The notes beneath the pieces are model-generated. The model saw nothing but the letters and a program-made list of their open reading frames with translations, was not told the DNA's origin and made no database searches. DNA of 64,000 nt, from contig WRAG01000007.1 of assembly GCA_009780345.1 (NCBI GenBank), positions 1 to 64,000 of the forward strand, read 5' to 3'. This document shows positions 35,647 through 44,300 of this stretch, piece by piece (position 1 is the stretch's first letter; the number at the start of each line of letters is the position of its first letter). Position numbers and translations under genes: made by a program. The stretch comes from Oscillospiraceae bacterium. GTDB taxonomy: Bacteria > Bacillota > Clostridia > Monoglobales > WRAG01.

Positions 35647-36297
35647 GGAGCCGCTGCGCGGCGGGAATTTGCGCCTGCGGGCGTGGGCTTTTAGGGCTTT
35701 GCCCTAAAAACCTATTTGCGGCAGCTGCCGCAGAGCGACAAGGACTTGTCGAAGTTCTTGCGGTAGGTTTCAGCCAATCAAACATCGCCACAAAACGGCT
35801 CGTTTTCTTGAGAAACCCTCAAGGACGAACCGTTAGCCAAAACAAGTTTTGGACGGTTCAGCCTCAATCCACGAAAAACTTTTAAAAAAGTTTTACCAAA
35901 ACCTCATTCAACGCCGTCGACCCACGCACAAAACGCGCGGGTACCCCGACTGGCGTATGAATTCGATAAAGTTAGCGAACCGCGTTCGCGGAAAGATTAA
36001 TGAGATAAACGCCGCGCTTCACTAAAGATTGCGGCTTTTGCCGCCGTAGATACTTGACTGAGGGAGCATTGTTTGCAGTCCTCAATTAGCGGCGCGCTTT
36101 TAATAGCGCCATAGCGCGTTTGCGCCGCCTGTTTTGATAAAACTTTTTTAAAAGTTTTTCGGGGTTCGTCAAGGGTGTTCGACAACACCTTTGACAAACA
36201 AAACCCGCGCCGCAGGCGCAAAAACTGGTCTAAGGCGCGTCGCGCCTTAACCATGCGCCCGCAGGCGCAAAAGCCCCAGAGCCTTGCTCTGAAATAA
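35647..36297. repeat. Mosaic intergenic repeat block 6 (minus orientation)
   Basis: Contains TTTAGGGCTTTGCCCTAAAA, GCGGCAGCTGCCGC, a GACGGTTCAGCCTCAA segment also in block 7, AAAACTTTTAAAAAAGTTTT, GCGAACCGCGTTCGC, TTGCGGCTTTTGCCGCCGTA, GCGGCGCGCTTTTAATAGCGC, TCAAGGGTGTTCGACAACACC and AAGGCGCGTCGCGCCTT. It splits the frr-uppS and cdsA-dxr-rseP transcription units. No gene is visible. Confidence 0.75.
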
Positions 36298-36317
36298 GAG
36301 AAAGTAGGTGAATTCCC

Positions 36318-37223
36318 ATTCTAAAACGAATCCTAACCGGCTTAATCGGCGCGGCAATTTTGGTTTTAATACTGATAGAAGGCAGGTTCTTACTGACTCT
36401 CGGCGTGATAGCGATCAGCGTTATTTCAATGTGGGAATTTTACCGCGCGGTTGGTCTTGTTAAGATAAGCAAACTACTTTGCATACTCGGAATTTGGGGC
36501 TCTTGCGCAATCGCCATTCTTGCGGCTTATCAAATCGGAGGAACACCGCTTATACCGTCAAAATTCCTTATGCTTACAGGGTTTGTTTATGTTATATCGT
36601 TGCTTATAATCATGTTACTAAAGCACAAGTCCATAAAACTGACCGACATCGCGATGATAATCGTCGGAAACGTATACGTGGCATACCTTTTGGTGCACAT
36701 CATACTTGTGCGCCACCTTGAATTCGGACATTTGCTGGTCTGGCTAATTTTCCTCGGCGCATTTATGACCGACACGTTTGCCTATTTTGTGGGCGTTTTG
36801 TTCGGAAAACACAAGCTTTGCCCCAACATCAGCCCGAAAAAGACGATAGAGGGCGCAATCGGCGGCATTGTCGGTTGCGGCTTGAGTTTCCTGCTGTTTG
36901 GCATGATTGTTAATCGGTTTTTTGCCGATGTGCTGCTCCGATATGAGTATATGCCAGTCCAATATTTATCAAGCGCTTACTATGTCATCGTCCCGCAAGG
37001 GTCGTCGTTCAGTCTTCCGCTTATGTTCGCGCTTGGCTTAATCTGCTCAATCGCGGCGCAAGTCGGCGACTTGGTTGCGTCAACAATCAAACGGCAGTAC
37101 GACATAAAGGATTTCGGCAGAATTCTCCCCGGTCACGGCGGAGTTTTAGATAGATTTGACAGTATATTATTCGTAGCACCGGTGGTGTATCTGTTCTTGA
37201 CACATATTGAGGTTATCGTATGA
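36318..37223 (+). CDS. cdsA: Phosphatidate cytidylyltransferase, probable AUU start
   Basis: A polytopic enzyme (about 8 helices) that makes CDP-diacylglycerol. The C-terminal signature is visible as DFGRILPGHGGVLDRFDS. There is no ATG, GTG or TTG at the expected start. ATT 36318 gives (M)LKRILTGLIGAAILVL, the standard CdsA N-terminus, with AGGTG 7 bases before it, and the frame is closed by TGA 9 bases upstream. The first conventional start is TTG 36360, which would cut into the first helix. It overlaps dxr by ATGA. Confidence 0.85.
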   Translation: MLKRILTGLIGAAILVLILIEGRFLLTLGVIAISVISMWEFYRAVGLVKISKLLCILGIWGSCAIAILAAYQIGGTPLIPSKFLMLTGFVYVISLLIIMLLKHKSIKLTDIAMIIVGNVYVAYLLVHIILVRHLEFGHLLVWLIFLGAFMTDTFAYFVGVLFGKHKLCPNISPKKTIEGAIGGIVGCGLSFLLFGMIVNRFFADVLLRYEYMPVQYLSSAYYVIVPQGSSFSLPLMFALGLICSIAAQVGDLVASTIKRQYDIKDFGRILPGHGGVLDRFDSILFVAPVVYLFLTHIEVIV

Positions 37224-38422
37224 AGAAGATATCAATTTTAGGCTCCACCGGCTCGATAGGAACGCAAGGTTTGGAAGTCGCGGCGGAGAGCGGCGGAGCC
37301 ATTGAGGTTGTCGCGATTGCGGGGAACCGCAACGTTGAACTACTCGAACAACAAATCCGCAAGTATCGCCCGAAAATCGCTTGCGCCGCCGATGAAGAAG
37401 CCGCAAAGCGGCTTGCGACAGCGGTTGCGGACACGTCTGCCAAAATTGTCGCGGGGAAAGACGGACTGATTGAGGTTGCGACGGTTTCGGAGTGTGACAT
37501 GGTTTTGTCCGCCATCGTTGGGTTTGCGGGGCTGGAACCGACGGTTGCAGCGATTCGAGCGGGGAAGAATATCGCGCTTGCGAATAAGGAAACGTTGGTT
37601 GCCGCCGGCGATATTGTGATGAACTTGGCGCGGGAGCGCAAAATTGACATAATTCCCGTGGACAGCGAGCACTCGGCGATTTTTCAATGCCTGAACGGCG
37701 AGAAGTCAATCGCGCCGCAGGTTGACCATAACAAAACGGACGATAGTTATGTAAACAACGCCAAAAATTATGTCAACTCATTGGAGAAAATATTACTTAC
37801 CGCGTCGGGCGGACCGTTTTTCGGAAAAACCCGCGGTGAGCTTGAAAACGTTACGGTTGAACAAGCGTTGCGCCACCCGAGCTGGAGCATGGGCGCGAAA
37901 ATCACGATAGACAGCGCCACCCTTATGAATAAAGGACTTGAGGTTATCGAGGCTGCGGTGCTGTTCGGCGTTGACATCGACGATATTGAGGTTGTCGTTC
38001 ACCGTGAAAGCATTATCCATTCGATGGCGCAGTTCGTTGACGGAAGCATAATCGCGCAAATGTCACGCCCAAGCATGAAACACCCAATTCAGTACGCGTT
38101 CACCTATCCGCGCCGGGAATTTTCGCCTATGGAGCGCGTGGACTTTAAAACTTTGAAAACATTGACGTTCGCGCCGCCGGATGAGGAAACGTTTCGATGT
38201 CTGGCACTGGCAAAAGAAGCAGGCAAGGTCGGCGGTGCGTTGCCCGTCGTAATGAATGCGGCGAACGAGGTTGCGGTTGAGAAGTTTTTGCAAGGCGAGA
38301 TTGCGTTTTTGCGAATCGCTGATATAATCGAGGAAACTATGAATAAATATAGTAATGTCAGCTGTAACGGCTTGGAAGATATAATAAAACTGGACATGGA
38401 AGTGCGTAAAACAACGTTGTAA
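37220..38422 (+). CDS. dxr: 1-deoxy-D-xylulose 5-phosphate reductoisomerase
   Basis: 400 residues, full length. The NADPH-binding start ISILGSTGSIGTQGLEV, the metal-binding PVDSEHSAIFQCL, the GGPFFGKTRGEL loop, the MGAKITIDSATLMNKGLEVIEA block and the C-terminal four-helix domain are present. It catalyses the first committed step of the MEP isoprenoid pathway. Translation is coupled to cdsA. Confidence 0.96.
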   Translation: MKKISILGSTGSIGTQGLEVAAESGGAIEVVAIAGNRNVELLEQQIRKYRPKIACAADEEAAKRLATAVADTSAKIVAGKDGLIEVATVSECDMVLSAIVGFAGLEPTVAAIRAGKNIALANKETLVAAGDIVMNLARERKIDIIPVDSEHSAIFQCLNGEKSIAPQVDHNKTDDSYVNNAKNYVNSLEKILLTASGGPFFGKTRGELENVTVEQALRHPSWSMGAKITIDSATLMNKGLEVIEAAVLFGVDIDDIEVVVHRESIIHSMAQFVDGSIIAQMSRPSMKHPIQYAFTYPRREFSPMERVDFKTLKTLTFAPPDEETFRCLALAKEAGKVGGALPVVMNAANEVAVEKFLQGEIAFLRIADIIEETMNKYSNVSCNGLEDIIKLDMEVRKTTL

Positions 38423-38428
38423 TAAAAA

Positions 38429-38448
38429 TTTGCGTCAAATTGCGCAAA
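38429..38448 (+). repeat. Short TTTGCG...CGCAAA hairpin before rseP
   Basis: TTTGCGTCAAATTGCG is identical to the 5' strand of the long leader element at 45555 and 59331, here followed directly by CAAA so that TTTGCG pairs with CGCAAA. It looks like a P1-only remnant or minimal form. Confidence 0.5.
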
Positions 38449-38468
38449 CATCGGAGGTAGGATTCATC

Positions 38469-39290
38469 ATGATATTTTTAACTATATTGTTGGCGATATT
38501 TATATTCGGAATACTGATTCTTGTCCACGAGCTTGGGCATTTTTGGGCGGCGCGCGCGTTTAATGTGAAGGTTACCGACTTTGCGATTGGAATGGGACCG
38601 GCAATTTGGAAGAAGCAGAAAGGCGAGACGTTGTACGCGATTCGCGCGATTCCGATTGGCGGATATTGCAAAATGGAAGGTGAGGACGAGGAAATTAAGT
38701 CTGAACGCTCTCTTTCCGCAAAGCCTTGGTGGGCGAGGTTTATCGTGCTGTTTTCCGGCGCGTTTATGAACATCGTGCTTGGATTTGTGGTTTGCTTGAT
38801 CATTGTGGCGTGGCTTGCGATTTCGCCTGCCGAACCGTCAACCGAAACTATATTCGGCGTTTTGTCAGCGAGATTAGCTGAAAATTCGAATATTCTTTAT
38901 ATACTAAGGCTGGCGTTTGAAATGACGGTTGCGAGCGCCAGAGTTGTATTTCAATCAATAGGAATGTTACTCAGCGGCGAGGCGGGAATCGGCGATTTGA
39001 TGGGACCTGTCGGCATTGTCGATGAAATTGGATACTACGCGCGAGTGGGCGGACTTCCCGTTTTGTGGTTAACTGCTGTGATGGCTGTAAACCTTGGGAT
39101 TTTGAACCTTTTGCCGCTTCCGGCGTTGGACGGCGGACGGATTATATTCGTGCTAATTGAAGCGGTGCGCAGAAAGCCCATTCCACCGGAGAAAGAGGGA
39201 ATTGTGCACTTTATCGGAATCGTGCTGTTACTTGGATTGATGGTGTTTGTGACGTTTAACGACATTGTGCGGTTATGTTTTGGTGGGTAG
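38469..39290 (+). CDS. rseP: Short RseP-type site-2 protease without PDZ domain
   Basis: 273 residues from ATG 38469 (SD CGGAGG). The zinc motif HELGHF is in the first helix and the second ligand motif is NLLPLPALDGGR. Between SGAFMNIVLGFVV and GIGDLMGPVGIVDEIG, where homologues carry a PDZ domain of about 90 residues, there are only about 70 residues and no PDZ signature is visible. It is the intramembrane protease that cleaves anti-sigma factors and signal-peptide remnants. It sits at its usual place after dxr. Confidence 0.88.
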   Translation: MIFLTILLAIFIFGILILVHELGHFWAARAFNVKVTDFAIGMGPAIWKKQKGETLYAIRAIPIGGYCKMEGEDEEIKSERSLSAKPWWARFIVLFSGAFMNIVLGFVVCLIIVAWLAISPAEPSTETIFGVLSARLAENSNILYILRLAFEMTVASARVVFQSIGMLLSGEAGIGDLMGPVGIVDEIGYYARVGGLPVLWLTAVMAVNLGILNLLPLPALDGGRIIFVLIEAVRRKPIPPEKEGIVHFIGIVLLLGLMVFVTFNDIVRLCFGG

Positions 39291-39293
39291 ATT

Positions 39294-39321
39294 AAAAAAA
39301 GAGCCGAAAGGCTCTTTTTTT
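39294..39321. terminator. Bidirectional terminator
   Basis: A-run, GAGCC-GAAA-GGCTC, T-run, between convergent rseP and the TraB/GumN gene. Confidence 0.92.
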
Positions 39322-39329
39322 AATTTTGT

Positions 39330-40526
39330 TTATTTCCAAAGCGGAACAACGTCAAATCCCATATCCTCGAGAAGGTAAAGCACTATGCCGGTGTTTCCGC
39401 CCATTATATGGCTTATGCCAAACGTGAAAAAGAACGTAGTCGGCTCTTCTGTATTTCTTAGCAATTCGGCAATGCCGTTTGCGTAGATACGATCACGGTA
39501 ATCCCAGTGTATGTAGTGCATATGCTGCATTAATGGGTCGCCGTAAGAACTCCAACCGGATTCAAGGATGGCTCGAAGCGCGTCAATGTCTTGTCTTTCA
39601 TAGGCTTCAGCAAGACCATATTCGCCTTCGAAATAAGACAACATTGTTTCGAAATCAGGGAAATCAACCAATGCGTAAACCTGCAACTCCATAGGCACAT
39701 CAAAAAGAAGATAAGCCTGATCGACAATATTTTCAAATCCCATAATTGGTCTGTCGTTCGCTCGCGCGAACTCGGCGATATAACCGTCTACCATATGGTC
39801 ACCGATTCCTATTTCCGTTCCGGTTAATGCCAGCATAATCATTTCAAGCGCCGCGGTAAGCGCGATAGGTCTAAGGGTTGCGATGTATTCGTATTGCAGT
39901 CCTATGGCGCTGAAACTTTCAAAATTTGTGATGAAATTTTCGAAAACGTCTTCCGGCAGAATATCTTCCAACGTAAGCCCGTCGGGAATGATTTGCAAAG
40001 CCGCAATTGCTTCCAACTGTTCTTCGCTTAAATCCATCATTTCGTTCATGTCTACTTCAAATCCGAAAATGTCGGCGCGCGCCATTGCGTCTTCCACCAT
40101 AGGGTGCAACGGGAACCAATTCGGGCGTCCCGCGTGCATTGAACCGAATATGTAGGCAACGTTGTCGTTATACTCTATGCGCGTAAGCATACCGTGGATT
40201 TGCGGCCTTTCGTAATCTTCCTCGCCGTAAAACAGTTCAATCGCAAATGCAAGCGGTATCCATGACATATTATACATGATAAATCCGCCGATTGCCTCAA
40301 CCGCCACAACTTCGTAATCTCCGGCGGCGAAAGTGATAATTACCGATCGAGTCGCGTCGACCCATTCCACTTCTGCGCCAAACGCGTAAGCCGTCGCACG
40401 CAACGGAACAAACGCTTCGCCGTCAACGTATGTATTATAAATCGGGGCAAGCGGGCTTGCCATTGCTACTGTTGAAACAGCCATTACGAATACTAATATC
40501 AATGCAATTATCTTTGAACTTTTCAC
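39330..40526 (-). CDS. Secreted TraB/GumN-family protein with copper-amine-oxidase-N-like domain
   Basis: A signal peptide (residues 1-25) is followed by a stalk domain of the copper amine oxidase N type (DGEAFVPLRATAYAFGAEVEW, ATRSVIITF). From about residue 110 the TraB/GumN domain follows: YIFGSMHAGRPNWFPL, ADIFGFEVDM, and a terminal FGISHIMGGNTGIVLYLLED. The two GxxH motifs are metal ligands in TIKI-like proteases. I choose GTG 40526 (SD AGGAGGAG); TTG 40529 is adjacent. It probably acts outside the cell. Confidence 0.88.
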   Translation of the reverse strand: MKSSKIIALILVFVMAVSTVAMASPLAPIYNTYVDGEAFVPLRATAYAFGAEVEWVDATRSVIITFAAGDYEVVAVEAIGGFIMYNMSWIPLAFAIELFYGEEDYERPQIHGMLTRIEYNDNVAYIFGSMHAGRPNWFPLHPMVEDAMARADIFGFEVDMNEMMDLSEEQLEAIAALQIIPDGLTLEDILPEDVFENFITNFESFSAIGLQYEYIATLRPIALTAALEMIMLALTGTEIGIGDHMVDGYIAEFARANDRPIMGFENIVDQAYLLFDVPMELQVYALVDFPDFETMLSYFEGEYGLAEAYERQDIDALRAILESGWSSYGDPLMQHMHYIHWDYRDRIYANGIAELLRNTEEPTTFFFTFGISHIMGGNTGIVLYLLEDMGFDVVPLWK

Positions 40527-40552
40527 CAAAATCTCTCCTCCTATGTTATAAA

Positions 40553-41317
40553 TTATATAAGATCTTTCATATTGTAGAATCCCGCGGGCTTGTCCTTTAA
40601 AAATGCTGCCGCGCGAACCGCGCCGACGGCGAAAACCTCTTTCGACGTTGCGGAATGTTTGATTTCGATAACTTCGTCAAGTCCGGCGAAGATAACCGAG
40701 TGTTCGCCGACAATCGTTCCGCCACGGACGGCGTGAATCCCAATTTCGGCCTTGTCGCGCTTTTTGCGGGATGAATGACGGTCGTATGTGTAGACCGGCG
40801 CGGATTCAAGCTCGCTTGCGATTGCGTCGGCGATCGCAAGCGCGGTTCCGCTTGGCGCGTCGACTTTTTGATTGTGATGTTTTTCGATAATTTCGATGTC
40901 AAATCCGTCTTGCAACGCTTTCGCCGCGCGGGTTGCGAGATCGATGATTAAACTTACGCCGATTGACATATTCGCCGAATAGAATATCGGAATTTTCGCG
41001 GCTGCCGCTTCGATTTGTTGAATTTGGGCGGCAGAAAGCCCCGTGGTGCATATCACCGCGGGGGTTTGTGTGCGAATCGCGTAATGAAGCACGCTATCCA
41101 ATGCGGATGGATGTGAGAAATCAACGATAACGTCAATTTTTTCGGTTATTTGGTGCAAATCCGAATACACATCGTATGATAGGTTCAAATCCCTTTTATC
41201 AAAATTAATATCATATCCGCAAGAAATCAAAAGCCCGTCAACAGGCTCTTTCGCCACAACCTTAGTTATCGCCTGCCCCATATGCCCTAAGCAACCCGAT
41301 AATAGTATATTTGTCAT
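40553..41317 (-). CDS. dapB: 4-hydroxy-tetrahydrodipicolinate reductase
   Basis: 254 residues: the NAD(P)-binding start ILLSGCLGHMGQAI, IVDFSHPSAL, CTTGLSAAQI, the catalytic EKHHNQKVDAPSGTAL and a C-terminal HSATSKEVFAVGAVRAAAFL. SD AGAGGTG lies 6 bases before ATG 41317; an upstream GTG is in frame. It acts after DapA in lysine/dipicolinate synthesis, consistent with a spore former. A palindromic repeat separates it from dapA. Confidence 0.95.
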   Translation of the reverse strand: MTNILLSGCLGHMGQAITKVVAKEPVDGLLISCGYDINFDKRDLNLSYDVYSDLHQITEKIDVIVDFSHPSALDSVLHYAIRTQTPAVICTTGLSAAQIQQIEAAAAKIPIFYSANMSIGVSLIIDLATRAAKALQDGFDIEIIEKHHNQKVDAPSGTALAIADAIASELESAPVYTYDRHSSRKKRDKAEIGIHAVRGGTIVGEHSVIFAGLDEVIEIKHSATSKEVFAVGAVRAAAFLKDKPAGFYNMKDLI

Positions 41318-41329
41318 ATGTAACACCTC

Positions 41330-41403
41330 TGTAGGGGCGGCATTTTGCCGCCCGTAAAATTAACATTATCTACTCACGCGGGCGGCAAAATGCCGCCCCT
41401 ACA
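41330..41403. repeat. Perfect 25-bp inverted repeat between dapA and dapB
   Basis: Arms 41330-41354 and 41379-41403 are exact reverse complements, each starting TGTAGGGGCGGC, around a 24-base centre. Each arm contains its own GGCGGC...GCCGCC hairpin. The right arm supplies the TAG stop codon of dapA. It looks like a small palindromic mobile repeat and could also act as a terminator-like structure. Confidence 0.8.
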
Positions 41404-42283
41404 TTTTCAATCCGTACTTCTCAATCGCAGTTTTCAGCGTTGCCAAATTCTTCTCGTCCATATCGCAAAGCGGCATACGAAGCGGCCCGACGTTGTAGCC
41501 CAGCAAATTCATCGCCGTTTTAATCGGAATCGGATTCACTTCGACAAACAGCGAATTTACAAGGTCGAGCATTGCTAAAAACATCTCTTTCGAGCCGTTC
41601 ACGTCGCCGTTTAAATATTTTTCGCAAATATCGTGCGTTTGCGCGGGCAAAATATTTGCCACAACCGAAATAACACCAACTCCGCCAACGGACATAACAG
41701 GAACGATAATATCGTCATTCCCGCTGTAAAGCACCAAGTCGGTTTCCGCCGCGATTTTTGCGACAAACGCCAAATCGCCCGTCGCTTCTTTGACTGCGTT
41801 GATGTTCGGAAGCTTTGCCAACTTTTTCAGCGTTTCGATACTGAACGCAAGTCCGCCGGTTCGTCCGGGGATATTGTAAAGCACAATCGGGATATTCACC
41901 GCGTTCGCGATTTGCTCAAAGTGAAGATAAAGCCCTTTTTGCGTGGTTTTGTTATAGTACGGCGTAACGATTAGCAATCCGTCCGCGCCGACGCTTTCCG
42001 CGTATGTAGATAGGTCAATTGCTTCGGCGGTATTATTGCTGCCCGTTCCCGCGATTACGGGAAGGCGTTTTGCGACCTTATCGACAGTATATTTAACCAC
42101 CGATTTATGCTCTTCGGTCAGCATTGTGGACGCCTCGCCCGTCGTGCCGCATACGATGATCGCGTCGGTTTTGTTTGCGATGTGGAATTCGATTAACTCG
42201 CCGAGTTTGTCGAAATCAACACCGTTATTCGTAAATGGCGTAACGATCGCAACGCCGCTTCCGGTGAAAATTGGGGTTTTCAT
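41399..42283 (-). CDS. dapA: 4-hydroxy-tetrahydrodipicolinate synthase
   Basis: 294 residues, TIM barrel. [31 protein letters not shown] with the catalytic tyrosine, YNIPGRTG and the Schiff-base lysine in [11 protein letters not shown] are present. The last three codons and the stop overlap or touch the inverted repeat at 41379. The start (SD GGAGGC) abuts mosaic block 7. dapA and dapB lie on the same strand and probably form one transcript interrupted only by the palindrome. Confidence 0.96.
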   Translation of the reverse strand: MKTPIFTGSGVAIVTPFTNNGVDFDKLGELIEFHIANKTDAIIVCGTTGEASTMLTEEHKSVVKYTVDKVAKRLPVIAGTGSNNTAEAIDLSTYAESVGADGLLIVTPYYNKTTQKGLYLHFEQIANAVNIPIVLYNIPGRTGGLAFSIETLKKLAKLPNINAVKEATGDLAFVAKIAAETDLVLYSGNDDIIVPVMSVGGVGVISVVANILPAQTHDICEKYLNGDVNGSKEMFLAMLDLVNSLFVEVNPIPIKTAMNLLGYNVGPLRMPLCDMDEKNLATLKTAIEKYGLKM

Positions 42284-42302
42284 ATATGTGCCTCCTTTTT
42301 TA

Positions 42303-43095
42303 TAGGGCGTTGCCCTAGAACCTTTTTGCGCCTGCGGGCGCGAGCATTAAACCTTTTTCAGCGAAGTCGCTGTAGCATTTGCGCTTGTCAGCGCAGGACG
42401 ACAAGGGCTTGTCGAAGCCCTTGCGGTAGGTTTCAACCAATCATTCTATGGCAAAACACCTGCCTTGAATTCTTGGGAAGTCCTCAAGGACGAACCGTTA
42501 GCCAAAACAAGTTTTGGACGGTTCAGCCTCAAGCCCCGAAAATTTTTTCACAAAAAATTTAGTAAAACTTGCGGCGGCGGTCAACCGCAACCGTTCAAGC
42601 GGCGGCACAAAACGCCTTGCTTTCACGGGCGGTTTTCACAGGGGTGGCATTAGCCGAATTAAAAAACAAATTCGGATGCCACTCCCCAAACGCGCTATGG
42701 CGCTATTGTGACCGCGCCGCTAAAAAATGTGCAAACATCTACGCATCAGTTAAGTACCTACGGCAGCAAAAGCCGCATGCTCGAATGGAAACGGTGTTCG
42801 CACACACTAATCTTTCCGCGAATGCGGTTCGCTAACCCGGTTTTTTAGTCGCCGCTCGCGGCACAAATCGCGCTTTTTGCGTTTGTGATCGCCAGGCGAC
42901 CGGGATTGGCAAGGGCAGAGCCCTTGTCGCCCGTCCGGTAACGGCAGTCCGCGCATAGCGCGTGGCTTTACATTATGCCGTTTCCTCGGCGGTTTTTGCC
43001 GAATCAGTGACACAATGCCCGCAGAGCCTTGCTCTGAAAAATGGTTTTTAGGGCAAAGCCCTAAAAACTATGCGGCAGTCGCCGCAAATATGCGC
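42303..43095. repeat. Mosaic intergenic repeat block 7 (plus orientation)
   Basis: Modules include TAGGGCGTTGCCCTA, GACAAGGGCTTGTC, a GACGGTTCAGCCTCAA segment, AATTTTTTCACAAAAAATT, the CAGGGGTGGCATTAGCCGAA segment shared with block 1, GCGAATGCGGTTCGC, GGCGACCGGGATTGG, AAGGGCAGAGCCCTT, the nested CGGTAACGGCAG...CAGTGACAC insert shared with block 5, CAGAGCCTTGCTCTG and TTTAGGGCAAAGCCCTAAA. No gene is visible. Confidence 0.78.
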
Positions 43096-43111
43096 TTGTC
43101 AGCGCAAAAAA

Positions 43112-44191
43112 TCACTCAAACCATCCCTTGGCAGCCAATAATTCCGCCATAAGTACTGCGCCGCCGGCAGCGCCGCGCACGGTGTTGTGCGATAGACACA
43201 CGAACTTATAATCATACTGACTATCCTCGCGCAAACGCCCGACCGACACAGCCATCCCCTTCTCGTCGTCGCGGTTTAGCTTGGTTTGGGGCATATTATC
43301 CTCGTCGTGATAATGCAAAAACTGCTTCGGCGCAAGGGGTAGCTCCAATTTTTGCGGCTCGCCCGAAAAGTTCTTCCATATATTTAATATTTCTTCTTTC
43401 GAAGGTTTATTCTCAAATTTTACAAACACCGCCGCCATATGACCGTCGGACACCGGCACGCGGATACATTGCGCGGTGATATAAATGCCGTCGGTAGGCA
43501 CGATTTTATCGCCCTTGATTTTGCCCCAGATTTTCAGCGGTTCGCGCTCGCTTTTCTCTTCCTCGCCGCCGATAAACGGAATCACGTTATCAACCATTTC
43601 CGGCCACGTTTCAAAGGTTTTTCCCGCGCCGGAAATAGCTTGATACGTACACGCAAGCACATTTTTGATTCCGAACTTCTCAAGCGTTCCGAGTGCCGGA
43701 ACGTAACTTTGAAGCGAGCAATTCGACTTAACCGCGATAAATCCGCGCTTGGTTCCCAATCGCTTTCGTTGCGCGTGAATAATTTCCGCGTGACCGGGAT
43801 TGATTTCCGGGATAATCATGGGAACGTCGTCGGTTCCGCGATGCGCTGAATTGTTAGATATAACGGGGCATTCCGCTTTTGCGTATTGCTCTTCCAACGC
43901 CTTGATTTCATTCTTTTCCATATCCACGGCGCAGAACACGAAATCGCACATTTCCGCGATTTTTTCAACGTCGGTTATGGCGTTGTAAACCGGCATAGCC
44001 GCGACGCCAGACGGCATAGCGTCTTTCATGCTCCAACGATTGCCAACCGCTTCGGCGTAAGTTTTGCCCGCGCTGCGCGGCGACGCCGCAAGAGCTGTGA
44101 TGTTAAACCACGGATGATTGTGAAGAAGTGTGATAAAACGCTGCCCTACCATTCCTGTTGCTCCGATAATTCCTACATTATACTGTTGCAA
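43112..44191 (-). CDS. asd: Aspartate-semialdehyde dehydrogenase (archaeal/fungal-type)
   Basis: 359 residues. The Rossmann start VGIIGATGMVGQRF, the catalytic cysteine in AVKSNCSLQSYVPAL and the histidine region RVPVSDGHMAAVFV are present. The sequence follows the archaeal/fungal-type subfamily. The start is TTG 44191 with GGGAG 10 bases before it; no ATG fits. It shares the lysine/threonine pathway with lysC, hom, dapA and dapB in this window, although it has its own transcription unit here. Confidence 0.94.
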   Translation of the reverse strand: MQQYNVGIIGATGMVGQRFITLLHNHPWFNITALAASPRSAGKTYAEAVGNRWSMKDAMPSGVAAMPVYNAITDVEKIAEMCDFVFCAVDMEKNEIKALEEQYAKAECPVISNNSAHRGTDDVPMIIPEINPGHAEIIHAQRKRLGTKRGFIAVKSNCSLQSYVPALGTLEKFGIKNVLACTYQAISGAGKTFETWPEMVDNVIPFIGGEEEKSEREPLKIWGKIKGDKIVPTDGIYITAQCIRVPVSDGHMAAVFVKFENKPSKEEILNIWKNFSGEPQKLELPLAPKQFLHYHDEDNMPQTKLNRDDEKGMAVSVGRLREDSQYDYKFVCLSHNTVRGAAGGAVLMAELLAAKGWFE

Positions 44192-44272
44192 AATAATTCA
44201 ACTCCCATTAAAAATAATCATTATACATATATACATATTTCAGTATACCACGCCGTTGCGAATAATGTCAAT

Positions 44273-44300
44273 AAAAAAAAGAGCCTTTCGGCTCTTTTTT
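44273..44300 (-). terminator. Terminator of the membrane-protein gene
   Basis: A-run, GAGCC-TTTC-GGCTC, T-run. It overlaps the last codon of the minus-strand gene ending at 44299. Confidence 0.88.
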
